The notes under the pieces are model-generated. The model saw nothing but the letters and a program-made list of their open reading frames with translations, was not told the origin of the DNA and searched no databases. From Nocardiopsis sp. N85 (GTDB lineage: Bacteria; Actinomycetota; Actinomycetes; Streptosporangiales; Streptosporangiaceae), in NCBI RefSeq assembly GCF_028882275.1, contig NZ_JARBUT010000022.1:46229-110228 (forward strand): DNA of 64,000 nt. The letters are read 5' to 3'. The stretch's first letter is position 1. Each line of letters starts with the position of its first letter. The translations under genes were made by a program, and so were the position numbers. Shown in pieces: positions 45,214 to 53,954 of the stretch.

Positions 45214-47529
45214 ATGTCCATCAGGAAGAACACGCCCGGTGAGGAGGGGTCTCGGATGAGGCGATCGGAGCCCGTGCTCCCCGGTGTGTGGCGTGACGAA
45301 ACCCGGTACCCGCAGGTGACCCACGTCGAACACGTGGCCCGACATGACGGGGTGAGCGAGCGGTGGCCTGAGTGGGCCCCACCCCACCTGGTCGAACGTC
45401 TGGCCGCTCGGGGGATCACGGAGCCGTGGTCCCACCAGGTGGCCGCCGCCGACCTCGCACGCTCGGGCCGTGATGTGATCATAGCCACGGGTACCGCCTC
45501 GGGAAAGTCACTTGCCTTCCTTATGCCCGCGGTGGAGGCGGTTGACTCGGGTGGAACGGTGCTCTATCTCTCGCCGACCAAGGCGCTGTCCCGAGATCAG
45601 CTCCGCGCCATCGAGGAACTGGGGCTTCCCGGGATGCGGGCGGCCGTCTACGACGGGGACACCCCACCGGAGGAACGCTCCTGGGTGCGCGAGCACGGTG
45701 ACTATGTGCTCACCAATCCGGACATGCTCCATCACGGCCTGCTGCCCCGCCACGAGGGGTGGCGACGCTTCCTGCGCCGGCTGCGCTACGTCATCGTGGA
45801 CGAGGCGCACCTGTACCGCGGGGTGTTCGGATCGCACGTCGCGCAGATCCTGCGCCGGCTCCGCCGGGTGTGCGCCCGCCACCGCGCCGAACCGGTGTTC
45901 GTGCTCGCCTCCGCGACCTCCGGCAGCCCCGGTGAGAGCGCCACCCGATTGACCGGGATCCCGGTCACCGCCGTCACCGAGGACGGTTCGCCGCGCCCGG
46001 GGATGTCGGTGGCGCTGGTGGAGCCCGAACTCACCGACCTGACCGGCGAACACGGTGCGCCGGTGCGCCGGACCGCGCCCTCCCAGGCCGCCGAGATGCT
46101 CGCCGACCTGGTACGGCAGGGGGTGCGCACGCTCGTGTTCGTGCGTTCGCGCCAAGGGGCCGAACTGGTGTCGCTCACCGCTCAGCGGATGCTGGAACCG
46201 GATCTGGCCCGGCGTGTGGCCGCCTACCGCGGCGGCTACACGCCCTCGGAGCGGCGCAGGCTGGAAGAGGCGTTGCGCTCCGGGGAACTGCTCGGGCTGG
46301 CCAGTACGAACGCCCTCGAACTGGGGGTGGACATCACCGGATTGGACGCGGTGATCATCGCCGGTTGGCCGGGGACCCGCGCCTCCCTGTGGCAACAGGC
46401 GGGGCGCGCGGGGAGGGGCGACGAGGACGCGCTGGCGGTGTTCGTGGCCCGTGACGACCCGTTGGACACCTATCTGGTGCACCACCCGGAGGCCATTTTC
46501 GGTCAGTCCGTGGAAACGGCCGTGCTCGATCCGGAAAACCCGCACATCCTGGGTCCGCACCTGTGCGCGGCCGCTCAGGAGTTCCCGATCACGGAGAGCG
46601 ACTTCGGCGTCTTCGGGCCGACCATCGAGGAACGGCTGGCCGAACTCGTCGAACGGAAACTTCTCAGGAAACGCCCCAGAGGCTGGTTCTGGACAAGCAA
46701 TGAAAGGGCAAGTGACCTGGCCGATATCAGGGGATCAGGCGGTTCACCGGTCCAGATCGTCGACGTTTCCACCGGTGGTCTGCTCGGCGAGATCGACGAG
46801 GCGGCCGCCCACGGGACCGTGCACCCCGGAGCGGTCTACCTCCACCAGGGGGATACCTACCTGGTCGACGGGTTGGACCTGGACGAGGGGGTGGCGCTGG
46901 TCCACCCCGCCGAACCGCCGTACGGCACGTGGGCGCGCGACACCACCGACATCACCGTCCGGTCGGTCATCCGCGAGGAGGAGTGGCCGAGCGGGATCAC
47001 CCTTCGCTTCGGTGAGGTCGAGGTGACCCGGCAGGTGATCGGCTACCTCAAACGGGATGTGCGCACCGGTTCGGTCCTCGGGGAGCAGTCCCTCGACCTG
47101 CCCGCGCGCACCCTCCACACCCGGGCCGTGTGGTGGACGCTGCCGCCCGAGGCCGAACAGCGCCTGCGCAAGGAGGAGGTCGGCCTGCTCGGCGCCGCCC
47201 ACGCCGCCGAGCACGCCGCGATCGGCATGCTGCCGCTGCTGGCCACCTGCGACCGCTGGGACATCGGCGGGGTGTCCACGGCGACCGGCCGGGTGGAGGT
47301 GTACGTCTACGACGGGCACGAAGGCGGAGCGGGGTTCGCCGAACGCGGCTACGCCGCGGCCCGGGAGTGGCTCACCGCGACCCGCGCGGCCATCGCCGAC
47401 TGCGAGTGCGAGGAGGGGTGCCCGTCCTGCATCCAGTCCCCCAAGTGCGGCAACGGCAACGAACCCCTGAGCAAGTCGGGTGCCCTGCGCCTTCTCGACG
47501 AGGTGCTCGCCACACCCTCCTGCCGGTGA
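45214..47529 (+). CDS. DEAD/DEAH-box helicase with DUF1998 zinc domain
   Basis: A 771-residue superfamily 2 helicase. The Q-like entry PWSHQVAAADL, Walker A ATGTASGKS (91-99), DEAH (VIVDEAH near 205), SAT, and helicase C motifs (FVRSRQGAE, QQAGRAGRG) are visible. The C-terminal DUF1998/MrfA-type zinc module is CECEEGCPSCIQSPKCG. Relatives include MrfA (DNA crosslink repair) and Rv3649. The position divergent from bldG is conserved in streptomycetes. A shorter start at 45256 (after GAGGAGG) is possible. Confidence 0.92.
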   Translation: MSIRKNTPGEEGSRMRRSEPVLPGVWRDETRYPQVTHVEHVARHDGVSERWPEWAPPHLVERLAARGITEPWSHQVAAADLARSGRDVIIATGTASGKSLAFLMPAVEAVDSGGTVLYLSPTKALSRDQLRAIEELGLPGMRAAVYDGDTPPEERSWVREHGDYVLTNPDMLHHGLLPRHEGWRRFLRRLRYVIVDEAHLYRGVFGSHVAQILRRLRRVCARHRAEPVFVLASATSGSPGESATRLTGIPVTAVTEDGSPRPGMSVALVEPELTDLTGEHGAPVRRTAPSQAAEMLADLVRQGVRTLVFVRSRQGAELVSLTAQRMLEPDLARRVAAYRGGYTPSERRRLEEALRSGELLGLASTNALELGVDITGLDAVIIAGWPGTRASLWQQAGRAGRGDEDALAVFVARDDPLDTYLVHHPEAIFGQSVETAVLDPENPHILGPHLCAAAQEFPITESDFGVFGPTIEERLAELVERKLLRKRPRGWFWTSNERASDLADIRGSGGSPVQIVDVSTGGLLGEIDEAAAHGTVHPGAVYLHQGDTYLVDGLDLDEGVALVHPAEPPYGTWARDTTDITVRSVIREEEWPSGITLRFGEVEVTRQVIGYLKRDVRTGSVLGEQSLDLPARTLHTRAVWWTLPPEAEQRLRKEEVGLLGAAHAAEHAAIGMLPLLATCDRWDIGGVSTATGRVEVYVYDGHEGGAGFAERGYAAAREWLTATRAAIADCECEEGCPSCIQSPKCGNGNEPLSKSGALRLLDEVLATPSCR

Positions 47530-47761
47530 GGGCGGTGGCGATCTCCTCCCGGTCGGCGCCGATCGCGGCCTCGGCGGCCACGACCTCCTCCGAGCGGCCG
47601 CCCCAGAAGCTGCGGCTCATCGCCAGGACCGTGATGTGGAAGTCCGTGCCACCGGAGGGCGGTGGGATGGAGGAGGTCTCCCGGGTGAAGGGGCGGGTGA
47701 GGTCCGCGTCGATCAGGCGGAGGCGTTCGCGCGCGTCGGCGGGTACGGGAGGGAGCGCCAT
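47372..47761 (-). CDS. Possible small hypothetical gene overlapping the helicase 3' end
   Basis: The N-terminal about 75 codons have credible content (FHITVLAMSRSFWGGRSEEV, AIGADREEIATALTGR), but the rest is only the antisense of the helicase zinc module. It may be a short gene truncated or frameshifted near 47530, or a chance frame. The interval 47530-47921 holds nothing else except the ribosome site of the pilin-like gene. Confidence 0.3.
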   Translation of the reverse strand: MALPPVPADARERLRLIDADLTRPFTRETSSIPPPSGGTDFHITVLAMSRSFWGGRSEEVVAAEAAIGADREEIATALTGRRVWRAPRREGAGHPTCSGVRCRCRTWGTGCRTGTPPRTRSRRWPRGSR

Positions 47762-47921
47762 CCCGGCACCCCGGCCGCCTTCGCGGACGCCGCGAGAGGC
47801 GGTGTCGGGGCGGCGGGAAAGTTATCCACAGGCTGGGGAAAGCCCTTTCGCTCCGACCCCCAGCGACCGAACCTGGAATCGGGACCGACACCTCTGTCGG
47901 TCCTCCTACCAGGGAGGTCCC

Positions 47922-48158
47922 GTGTTCTCTTCGGCATGCCTTGCCACCCTCGCCCGCTGTCCGTTCCCCCTCCTGCCGGCGGTGTCGCACCGTGCCGCGC
48001 CCCCGGAGGCCGAACGGGGGATCACCACCACCGAGTACGCGCTGTGCATCATCACCGCCGTCGCGTTCGCGGGGGTCCTCTACGCGATCGTCAAGAGCCC
48101 GGCCGTCAACGACGCCCTCACCGGCATCGTCGTCAATGCGCTCGGCACGGGCTTCTGA
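47922..48158 (+). CDS. DUF4244 Flp-like pilin subunit
   Basis: A 78-residue protein with an N-terminal basic-hydrophobic part and the Flp-like core RGITTTEYALCIITAVAFAG, including the class III signal-like Glu five residues after the Gly. DUF4244 genes always accompany actinobacterial tad loci (Rv3656c) and are presumed pilins or pseudopilins. GTG with GGGAGG upstream. It overlaps the start of the TadE gene. Confidence 0.85.
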   Translation: MFSSACLATLARCPFPLLPAVSHRAAPPEAERGITTTEYALCIITAVAFAGVLYAIVKSPAVNDALTGIVVNALGTGF

Positions 48159-48498
48159 CCGGGGCGCCGTCACCGTCGAGGCCGCCCTCACCCTGCCCGC
48201 CCTCCTCATCGTCCTGGCGGTCGCGGTCGGCGCCGTCACCGCGGCCGACGCCCGGCTCGCGTGCGCCGACGCCGCCCGCGTGGGCGCCCGGGCCCTGGCC
48301 CGGGGGGAGAGCGGGGATCTGGCCCGGGAGGCGGCCCTCGACGCGGCTCCCGTGGGGGCCGAGGTCCACCTCGCCCGAGACGGGGGAACGGCCCGCGTCA
48401 CCGTCACCGCCGAACTCCGCTTCGGCCGTGTCCACGTCCACCCCGTGAGGGTGCGCGGCACGGCCGCCGTCCTCCTCGAACCCGGGATCCCACCATGA
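48136..48498 (+). CDS. TadE family minor pilin-like protein
   Basis: A 120-residue protein with the TadE pattern RGAVTVEAALTLPALLIVLA near the start and a small beta-rich extracellular domain. It starts inside the DUF4244 gene (23-bp overlap) and its stop overlaps the next start by ATGA. With the convergent ssd-tadABC operon it forms the split tad locus typical of actinomycetes. Confidence 0.85.
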   Translation: MRSARASDRGAVTVEAALTLPALLIVLAVAVGAVTAADARLACADAARVGARALARGESGDLAREAALDAAPVGAEVHLARDGGTARVTVTAELRFGRVHVHPVRVRGTAAVLLEPGIPP

Positions 48499-48854
48499 CC
48501 GCGGACTCCGGTGGGGCCACCGTCCACTGGATCACCATGAGCACCCTGTTGTGGACCGTCGCGCTCGCCGCCGTCCTGGCGGCGACCGCCCGGCTCGACC
48601 GGGACCGTGCCGGCACCGCCGCCGACCTCGCCGCCCTCGCGGCGGCCTCCGTCGCCGTCCACGGAACGGACGCCGCCTGCGAGCGCGCCCGTCTGACCGC
48701 CGAGGCCAACGGGGCCTCCCTCGACACCTGTGAGATCGCCGGCCACACCGCCGAGGTGGTGGTCGCGGTCCCCACCGTCCTGGACCTGACCGTCAACGCG
48801 CACTCACGCGCGGGGCCGGTCCACGGAACCGTCCCACACGAGGAAGAACCATGA
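48495..48854 (+). CDS. Rv3654c-like TadE/TadG-type protein
   Basis: A 119-residue protein. The TadG-like start SGGATVHWITMSTLLWTVAL is followed by a conserved ARLDRDRAGTAADLAALAAA helix and two cysteines (DAACERA, SLDTCEIAG). It matches the third small gene of the actinobacterial tad locus (Rv3654c type). ATGA overlaps exist at both ends. Confidence 0.85.
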   Translation: MTADSGGATVHWITMSTLLWTVALAAVLAATARLDRDRAGTAADLAALAAASVAVHGTDAACERARLTAEANGASLDTCEIAGHTAEVVVAVPTVLDLTVNAHSRAGPVHGTVPHEEEP

Positions 48855-49291
48855 CCCTCACCGTCGTGATGTGCGCCCTGCTCCTGTGCGTCCCACCCCA
48901 CCCCGAACCCGCGCCGTCCATCTGCCCGCCGCCGTCGGTGGCCCCCGACCGTCCTCACCCGGACCCGGCGAGGACGGCCTGCCCGTCACCACGGGTGGTG
49001 CCGGTCGCCGAGCCGGGACCGGAGACCGTCCGGGGAACGGCGGAACGGGGATCCGAGTCCGCGCCCGTCCCACCCGCGGAGCCGACCACGGTCCAGATGG
49101 TCCACTACGTCTCCACCACCCCCGCTCCGGCCGAGACCGTCGCCCGCTTCGTCGGCAACGTCTCCACCGTGTTCCTGTTCCTGCTCGCCGCGACGGTGCT
49201 CGTCCTGCGCCTCACGGTCGGCTGGCCCCGGTTCCCCACGCCCTACCTCGGGCGCCGCCGCGCCGGCTCCGCTCCGGACGACCCCTGGTGA
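48851..49291 (+). CDS. Hypothetical membrane protein of the tad locus
   Basis: A 146-residue protein with a signal-like start (MTLTVVMCALLLCVPP), a Pro-rich exported middle and a C-terminal membrane helix (VSTVFLFLLAATVLVLRLTV) with a basic end. It is coupled to the TadE-like gene by ATGA. No family is recognised; a role in the Tad system is inferred from coupling only. Confidence 0.6.
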   Translation: MTLTVVMCALLLCVPPHPEPAPSICPPPSVAPDRPHPDPARTACPSPRVVPVAEPGPETVRGTAERGSESAPVPPAEPTTVQMVHYVSTTPAPAETVARFVGNVSTVFLFLLAATVLVLRLTVGWPRFPTPYLGRRRAGSAPDDPW

Positions 49292-49529
49292 CCTCGGCCT
49301 CCGAACGTCCCCGCCCCGGACGGGGAGCGCCCCGGGCCGGATCCGTGTTCCCTCTCCCGGAGGTATGACCGGGCCGTGGACGACTCCGTCCTACGGGCAT
49401 CCCGGCCATGGGCGGGAACGCGCCGCCCGACGGGGCCTTTCGTCCGGGGCGCGGTCGTGCGACGAGCCCCATGAGGCGGTGCGGGGCGGCGATGCGCGCG
49501 GGTCGCGCACACCAGGGCCGCCACGGCCT

Positions 49530-49535
49530 TACCCT
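49530..49535 (+). promoter_or_regulatory. -10 box of a leaderless message
   Basis: TACCCT with seven bases to the ATG at 49543, supporting that start. Confidence 0.4.
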
Positions 49536-49542
49536 CCGATGT

Positions 49543-49980
49543 ATGGGACACCGACACCCGAGCAAACTCAAGAACACCGAGGTGGGACACGCGCGGGCGC
49601 GGTGGTTGTTGCGGGCCGAGCTGGCGGGGTGCGCGGAATGCCGAACCGAGGGCGATCGCGAGGCCTTGGGAGACCTCGCCGAGGAGGGTGTGTTCGACTC
49701 CTTCATCACCGGGTTCGTCCTCGCCCGGGTCCCCCAGTGGCGACCCCCGGGCCGCACGCCCCGCTACCCGGCGACGGTGTACCGCCTCGCCCCGGTCGAC
49801 GAACGCGACTTCTGGCGGGCGCCCACCCAGCACTGCATGCGCCTGTGCACGGTCGAGGGCCCGCGCGGCACCCGGGTGGACACCCTGCCCGCGCTCAAGG
49901 AACTGCGCCTGATGTCCCTGCGGGACCGCTCCCTGGTCCTGGGCGACCTCATCGACGGCTTGAGCGAGGACGAGGCCTGA
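49543..49980 (+). CDS. Conserved-type hypothetical protein
   Basis: A 145-residue soluble protein starting MGHRHPSKLKNTEVGHARAR. It has C44 and C47 (GCAECR), a second pair C122/C126-like (HCMRLCTVEG) and an acidic end (DGLSEDEA). The paired cysteines could bind metal. It converges with the tadC gene, which ends four bases away. A leaderless -10 defines the start. The function is not recognised. Confidence 0.6.
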   Translation: MGHRHPSKLKNTEVGHARARWLLRAELAGCAECRTEGDREALGDLAEEGVFDSFITGFVLARVPQWRPPGRTPRYPATVYRLAPVDERDFWRAPTQHCMRLCTVEGPRGTRVDTLPALKELRLMSLRDRSLVLGDLIDGLSEDEA

Positions 49981-49983
49981 CCC

Positions 49984-50703
49984 TCACCGGCCCAGGGCCC
50001 GTGACAACAGGTCCACCACCATCGGCACCACCCCCACCAGCACGAACGCGGGCAGGAAGCACAACCCCAACGGCATCACCACGAGCACGCCCAACCGTTC
50101 GATCCGCGCGGCCGCCCGCGCCCGCACATCCCGGCGCAGGTCGGACACGTGCCGGTCCAACAGGTCGGCCACCGGTGCCCCGGTGTCGGCGGCCCGGGCC
50201 AGATCGCGACCGGCGGCCGCCAACGGTTCGGGCAGCACCCCGGGCTCGTCGGCCCAGGCCAGGGCCGGGTCGGCGCCGAGCCGCAGCCGTTCGGCCACCC
50301 GCGCCAGTTCCCCGCCCAACCGCCCGGGCGCGGCCCGGGCCACCGCCGTCAGGCAGGCGGGCAGGGGCGCCCCGGCCCGCATCCCGGCCGAGATGAGACC
50401 GATCACCACGGGGACGTCCCCGGTGACCTCGATCCGATCCCCGGCCGTCGTGGAGCGCCCGCGCGCCCACCAGACGGCGCCGCCGACCACCGCCGCGCCC
50501 ACCCCGAGCGGTCCGAACAGTGTCCCGAGCAACGTCACCGCGCCCGCCCCGGCCAAGGACATGAGCAAGGGGCGCCCGGGGAGGGATCGCCGTGGTGCGG
50601 GTGGTGGCCGCAGTCGGCCGCCGGGGCCACCGCCCAACGCGACCCATACCCCCGCGACCCCGCACACCACGGTGATGACGGCGAACACGATCCCCCCTCT
50701 CAT
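49984..50703 (-). CDS. tadC: TadC, type II secretion F-like membrane protein
   Basis: A 239-residue protein with two N-terminal helices, a cytoplasmic T2SSF domain (VPVVIGLISAGMRAGAPLPA, then LARAADTGAPVADLL) and C-terminal helices (LGVLVVMPLGLCFLPAFVLV). TadC forms the inner-membrane platform of the Tad apparatus with TadB. The start overlaps the tadB stop as ATGA. Confidence 0.88.
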   Translation of the reverse strand: MRGGIVFAVITVVCGVAGVWVALGGGPGGRLRPPPAPRRSLPGRPLLMSLAGAGAVTLLGTLFGPLGVGAAVVGGAVWWARGRSTTAGDRIEVTGDVPVVIGLISAGMRAGAPLPACLTAVARAAPGRLGGELARVAERLRLGADPALAWADEPGVLPEPLAAAGRDLARAADTGAPVADLLDRHVSDLRRDVRARAAARIERLGVLVVMPLGLCFLPAFVLVGVVPMVVDLLSRALGR

Positions 50704-51374
50704 CCGACCGCCGCGCGCACCAGCCGCAGCGTCCACCACAGACCCAGCAGGTTCAGCAGCACCCCGGAGACCAGGCAGAGCACCCCCAACGGGGTGGTGA
50801 ACAGGAACGTCAACGGCGCGCCGCCCAACCCGGCCGACATCAGCAACCCGACCAGCGGGAGCACACCGAGGATGACCGCGGTGGTCCGAGGTCCACTGGT
50901 GCGCGCGGCGATCTCGGCCCGTAGCTCCTCCTGTTCGGTGAGCTCGGCGGCGAGCGCGTCCACGACCTCCGCCAGTCCGGCCCCGGTGTCCGCGGCCACC
51001 TCCCAGCACACCGCCAGGTAGGCCAGGGCGCGCAGATCCGGATCCGCCTCGGCGGCCTCGCGCAGCGCCTCGGCCCCGGGTTCTCCGCCGATCGCCCCGA
51101 ACATGCCGGGTCCGGCCGCCGCGAGACCGGCCCGCAACGCGTCCTCCGGTGGCCGTCCGGCCCGGAGTTCGGCGGCGAACACCCGGCACAGCGTGATCAC
51201 CTCGCGCCGCTGTTCCCGTCCCCGTGTCGATCCGGTCCGCAGGGCTCGCGCCCGGGTCACCGCCCGCGCCACCGACGGACCCCGGTCCATCACCGGCACC
51301 CATCCGCCGGGCCCGGAGTCGGCCAGCACTCCCAACGCCACCAGCCCCACGGCGCACACCCACACCACCGTCAT
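50700..51374 (-). CDS. tadB: TadB, type II secretion F-like membrane protein
   Basis: A 224-residue protein, shorter than TadB of Gram-negatives as usual in actinomycetes. It has an N-terminal helix, the T2SSF domain (ITLCRVFAAELRAGRPPEDA, AADTGAGLAEVVDALAAELT) and two C-terminal helices (VILGVLPLVGLLMSAGLGG, LGVLCLVSGVLLNLLGLWW). It is separated from tadA by 277 bp containing short GC repeats, an unusually large gap for this operon. Confidence 0.88.
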   Translation of the reverse strand: MTVVWVCAVGLVALGVLADSGPGGWVPVMDRGPSVARAVTRARALRTGSTRGREQRREVITLCRVFAAELRAGRPPEDALRAGLAAAGPGMFGAIGGEPGAEALREAAEADPDLRALAYLAVCWEVAADTGAGLAEVVDALAAELTEQEELRAEIAARTSGPRTTAVILGVLPLVGLLMSAGLGGAPLTFLFTTPLGVLCLVSGVLLNLLGLWWTLRLVRAAVG

Positions 51375-51651
51375 CGCACGGCCCCGTTTCTCGCGCTTCC
51401 GCGCTCCCGTTCACACCGGCCCCGTATCCGGCGCTTCCGCGTTCGCGTCCGCCGGTTTCCCTTCGCTCCCGCGCTTCCGCTCACACCGGCCCCGTTGCCC
51501 GCGTTCGCGGTCGCTGCGGCCACGGCCGGAGAAGCCATCCGTCGAACCGACGCCCGCCACCCTCGGCGGCCCGGCCCGGTTCCGGGTCCCGGTGGTAGCG
51601 GGCGCGCGTCTGGAGGTGGATCGGCGGGCCACCTTCCGGAGCGGGCCGGAT
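51375..51651. repeat. Interval between tadA and tadB with short imperfect repeats
   Basis: The block with CGCTTCCG and TCACACCGGCCCCGT occurs twice (about 51391-51425 and 51469-51495) with related CGCTTCCGCG units between. It probably arose by local duplication. No gene is seen. Confidence 0.4.
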
Positions 51652-52887
51652 TCACCGGCGCAGGCCTTCGCCGACCCGCGCGATCAGCTCGCCCATGCCC
51701 GGATGCTCCCGGTGGGCGCCGTCGGCGGCGAACGACACCGCGGGCACCGTGTGCACCAGGCCCTGACGGTCGTGCCCCAGCACCCGCACCTCCGACAACC
51801 GGCGCCCCCCGGCGTCCCGGACCAGGTGCACCACCAGCACCCGCGTGGCCGCCAACTGACTGTGCACCGCCTCGCGGCCGAGACCGGCCGCGCAGCCGAG
51901 CGCCTCCACCCGGGCCGGCACGTCCCCCGCGCCGTTGGCGTGCAGGGTCCCGGAACCGCCTTCGTGTCCGGTGTTGAGCGCCCCCAACAGGGACACGATC
52001 TCCGGTCCCCGGGCCTCGCCGACCACCAACCGGTCCGGGCGCATCCGCAGCGCCTGACGGACCAGTACCTCCAAGGTCACCTCGCCGCTGCCCTCGATGT
52101 TGGCCGGGCGGGTCTGTAGACGCACCACGTGCGGGTGATCCGGGCGCAGTTCGGGGGAGTCCTCCGCCAGCACGATCCGCTCCCGTGGATCGACCAACGA
52201 CAGCAGCGTCGACAACAGGGTCGTCTTGCCCGTGCCGGTGCCACCGCTCACCAGGAACGCCGCCCGTGACACGACCATCGCGCGCAACAGCGCGGCCCCG
52301 TGGGGTGTCAGGGTTCCGCAGGCCACCAACTCGTCCAGGGTGAAGGCCCGTCGGGGCGGCATCCGCAGGGACACGCACGCCCCCGTCGGCGAGATCGGCG
52401 GCAGTACCGCGTGGAGACGCGCGTTGTTCGGTAGACGGGCGTCCACATAGGGCACCGCCGCGTCCAGCCGCCGTCCCGCCTGCGCCGCCAGTCGCTGGGC
52501 CAACCGCCGCACCGCGTCGGCCGACTCGAACCGCACCGCCACCCGGCGCAGCCCGCCACCGTCGTCCACCCACACCTCGTCGGGTCCGTTGACCAGGATG
52601 TCGGTGACCCCGGAGGTCATCAGCTCCTCCAACGGCCCCGCCCCGGCCAGGTCCGCGGCCAACCGCCGGGTCAGGGACAGCACCTCGGTGTCGCCCAGCA
52701 CCCCGCCCTCGGCCCGCAACGCCGCCGCCACGTTGCCCGGGCTGACCGGCGTCCCCGACGCCACCAACCGGTTGCGCACCGCCTCCACCAGCTCCGGGCC
52801 TTCGGCGTGCCGGCCGGGTGGGGCGTCCGTGCTCAGGGGACCGGCCTTCGAAGGGCGCCACGGGGCCCCTTCGGCCGGCGCGTTCAC
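51652..52887 (-). CDS. tadA: TadA/CpaF family secretion ATPase
   Basis: A 411-residue type IV/Tad secretion ATPase. The N-terminal domain ends with VTDILVNGPDEVWVDDGGGL. Walker A is GGTGTGKTT (215-223), followed by the Asp box (LAEDSPELR), Walker B (RPDRLVVGEARGPEI) and the His box (GHEGGSGTLHANG). It powers assembly of the Flp-like pilus. The GTG start overlaps the ssd stop as GTGA. Confidence 0.93.
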   Translation of the reverse strand: MNAPAEGAPWRPSKAGPLSTDAPPGRHAEGPELVEAVRNRLVASGTPVSPGNVAAALRAEGGVLGDTEVLSLTRRLAADLAGAGPLEELMTSGVTDILVNGPDEVWVDDGGGLRRVAVRFESADAVRRLAQRLAAQAGRRLDAAVPYVDARLPNNARLHAVLPPISPTGACVSLRMPPRRAFTLDELVACGTLTPHGAALLRAMVVSRAAFLVSGGTGTGKTTLLSTLLSLVDPRERIVLAEDSPELRPDHPHVVRLQTRPANIEGSGEVTLEVLVRQALRMRPDRLVVGEARGPEIVSLLGALNTGHEGGSGTLHANGAGDVPARVEALGCAAGLGREAVHSQLAATRVLVVHLVRDAGGRRLSEVRVLGHDRQGLVHTVPAVSFAADGAHREHPGMGELIARVGEGLRR

Positions 52888-53954
52888 CGGGGCACCCCCG
52901 TCAGGTCGGCGACGAGCCGGTCGGCGAACCCGGCCAGCGGCGAACGCGGATGGTCGGCCGGCCGCCGCCCCGCCGTGAGCGTCCGCTCCAGCCCCGGTTC
53001 CGGCGGCAGATCGGCCCCCAACGGCAGCCCCAGCCCTCGGGCCACCACGTCGGCGGTCAACCCGCCCGAGGCCCCGCGCACCACGGCGCGCACTTCACGG
53101 GACTCCTCCCGTAACCGCGGCACCATCGCCGACGCCGCCACCACGGCGGCCACCTCGGCCGGGACGACCAGCAGTACCAGGTCGGACCGGTTGAGGAACG
53201 CCGTGACCGCCGATCCGAACGAACGCGGCAGGTCGACGACCACCAGATCGCACCCCTGTCGGGCCGAGTCCAGCATCGCCCGGGCCGCGTCGGCGGGCAG
53301 GGGACCACGACGCGGGTCGGGCCCGTGCATCCAGGTCAGCACCGAGATCCCGGTCGGGCCGGGCAGCCGCGGGGCCACATCGGACCACCGCAGGCGTCCG
53401 CGCCGCCCCACCAGGTCGTCCCAGCCGATGCGCCGCTCCACCGGATCACGTTCGCAGCCCAGGAGGATGTCGGGCCCGCACCCCAGCGGGTCGGCGTCGA
53501 GCAGTGCCGTGCCGTGCCCGCCCCGGGCGCCGGCCAACGCCAGGGCGACGGCAAGCAGACTCGCTCCGGCCCCGCCGCGTCCGCCGACCACCGCCACGGT
53601 CGGTGCCCGACGCCCGGGTGTCCCCCCGGCGGCGAGCAGCCCGGTCAGGACGTTCTCATCACGGGGCAGCAGCAGGGGGCGACCCGCGCCGAGGAGACCC
53701 GGTACCCGCTCCTCCCCGACGACCCCCTCGCGGGCGACGACCACGAAGCGGGCGTGCGGTGGCCGCTCGCCGGAGCGCAGTGTCGGGTACAGGTCGGCGC
53801 CCAGTACGACCATCGGGGAGCGCGGCCACGACAGCAGCGCGCGGTCGACGCTGTCGGCGGTGGCCACCCGGACCGAGGCGGCGGCCGACAACCTCAGCAG
53901 GTCGTCGAGCAGTCCGGTGTCGGCGGTGGCGATGAGGGGAGGTGCGGCGTCCAT
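52884..53954 (-). CDS. ssd: Septum-site-determining protein Ssd / CpaE-like ATPase
   Basis: A 356-residue MinD/CpaE-like protein. A receiver-like N-terminal domain (about 1-110) precedes the ATPase part with the altered P-loop GGRGGAGAS (124-132), in which the Walker lysine is replaced by Ala, then LLDADPLGCGPDILLGCE and the signature VVVDLPRSFGSAV. Mycobacterial Ssd (Rv3660c) inhibits septation and shares this first position in the tad locus. The missing Lys argues against ordinary ATP hydrolysis. Confidence 0.88.
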   Translation of the reverse strand: MDAAPPLIATADTGLLDDLLRLSAAASVRVATADSVDRALLSWPRSPMVVLGADLYPTLRSGERPPHARFVVVAREGVVGEERVPGLLGAGRPLLLPRDENVLTGLLAAGGTPGRRAPTVAVVGGRGGAGASLLAVALALAGARGGHGTALLDADPLGCGPDILLGCERDPVERRIGWDDLVGRRGRLRWSDVAPRLPGPTGISVLTWMHGPDPRRGPLPADAARAMLDSARQGCDLVVVDLPRSFGSAVTAFLNRSDLVLLVVPAEVAAVVAASAMVPRLREESREVRAVVRGASGGLTADVVARGLGLPLGADLPPEPGLERTLTAGRRPADHPRSPLAGFADRLVADLTGVPR

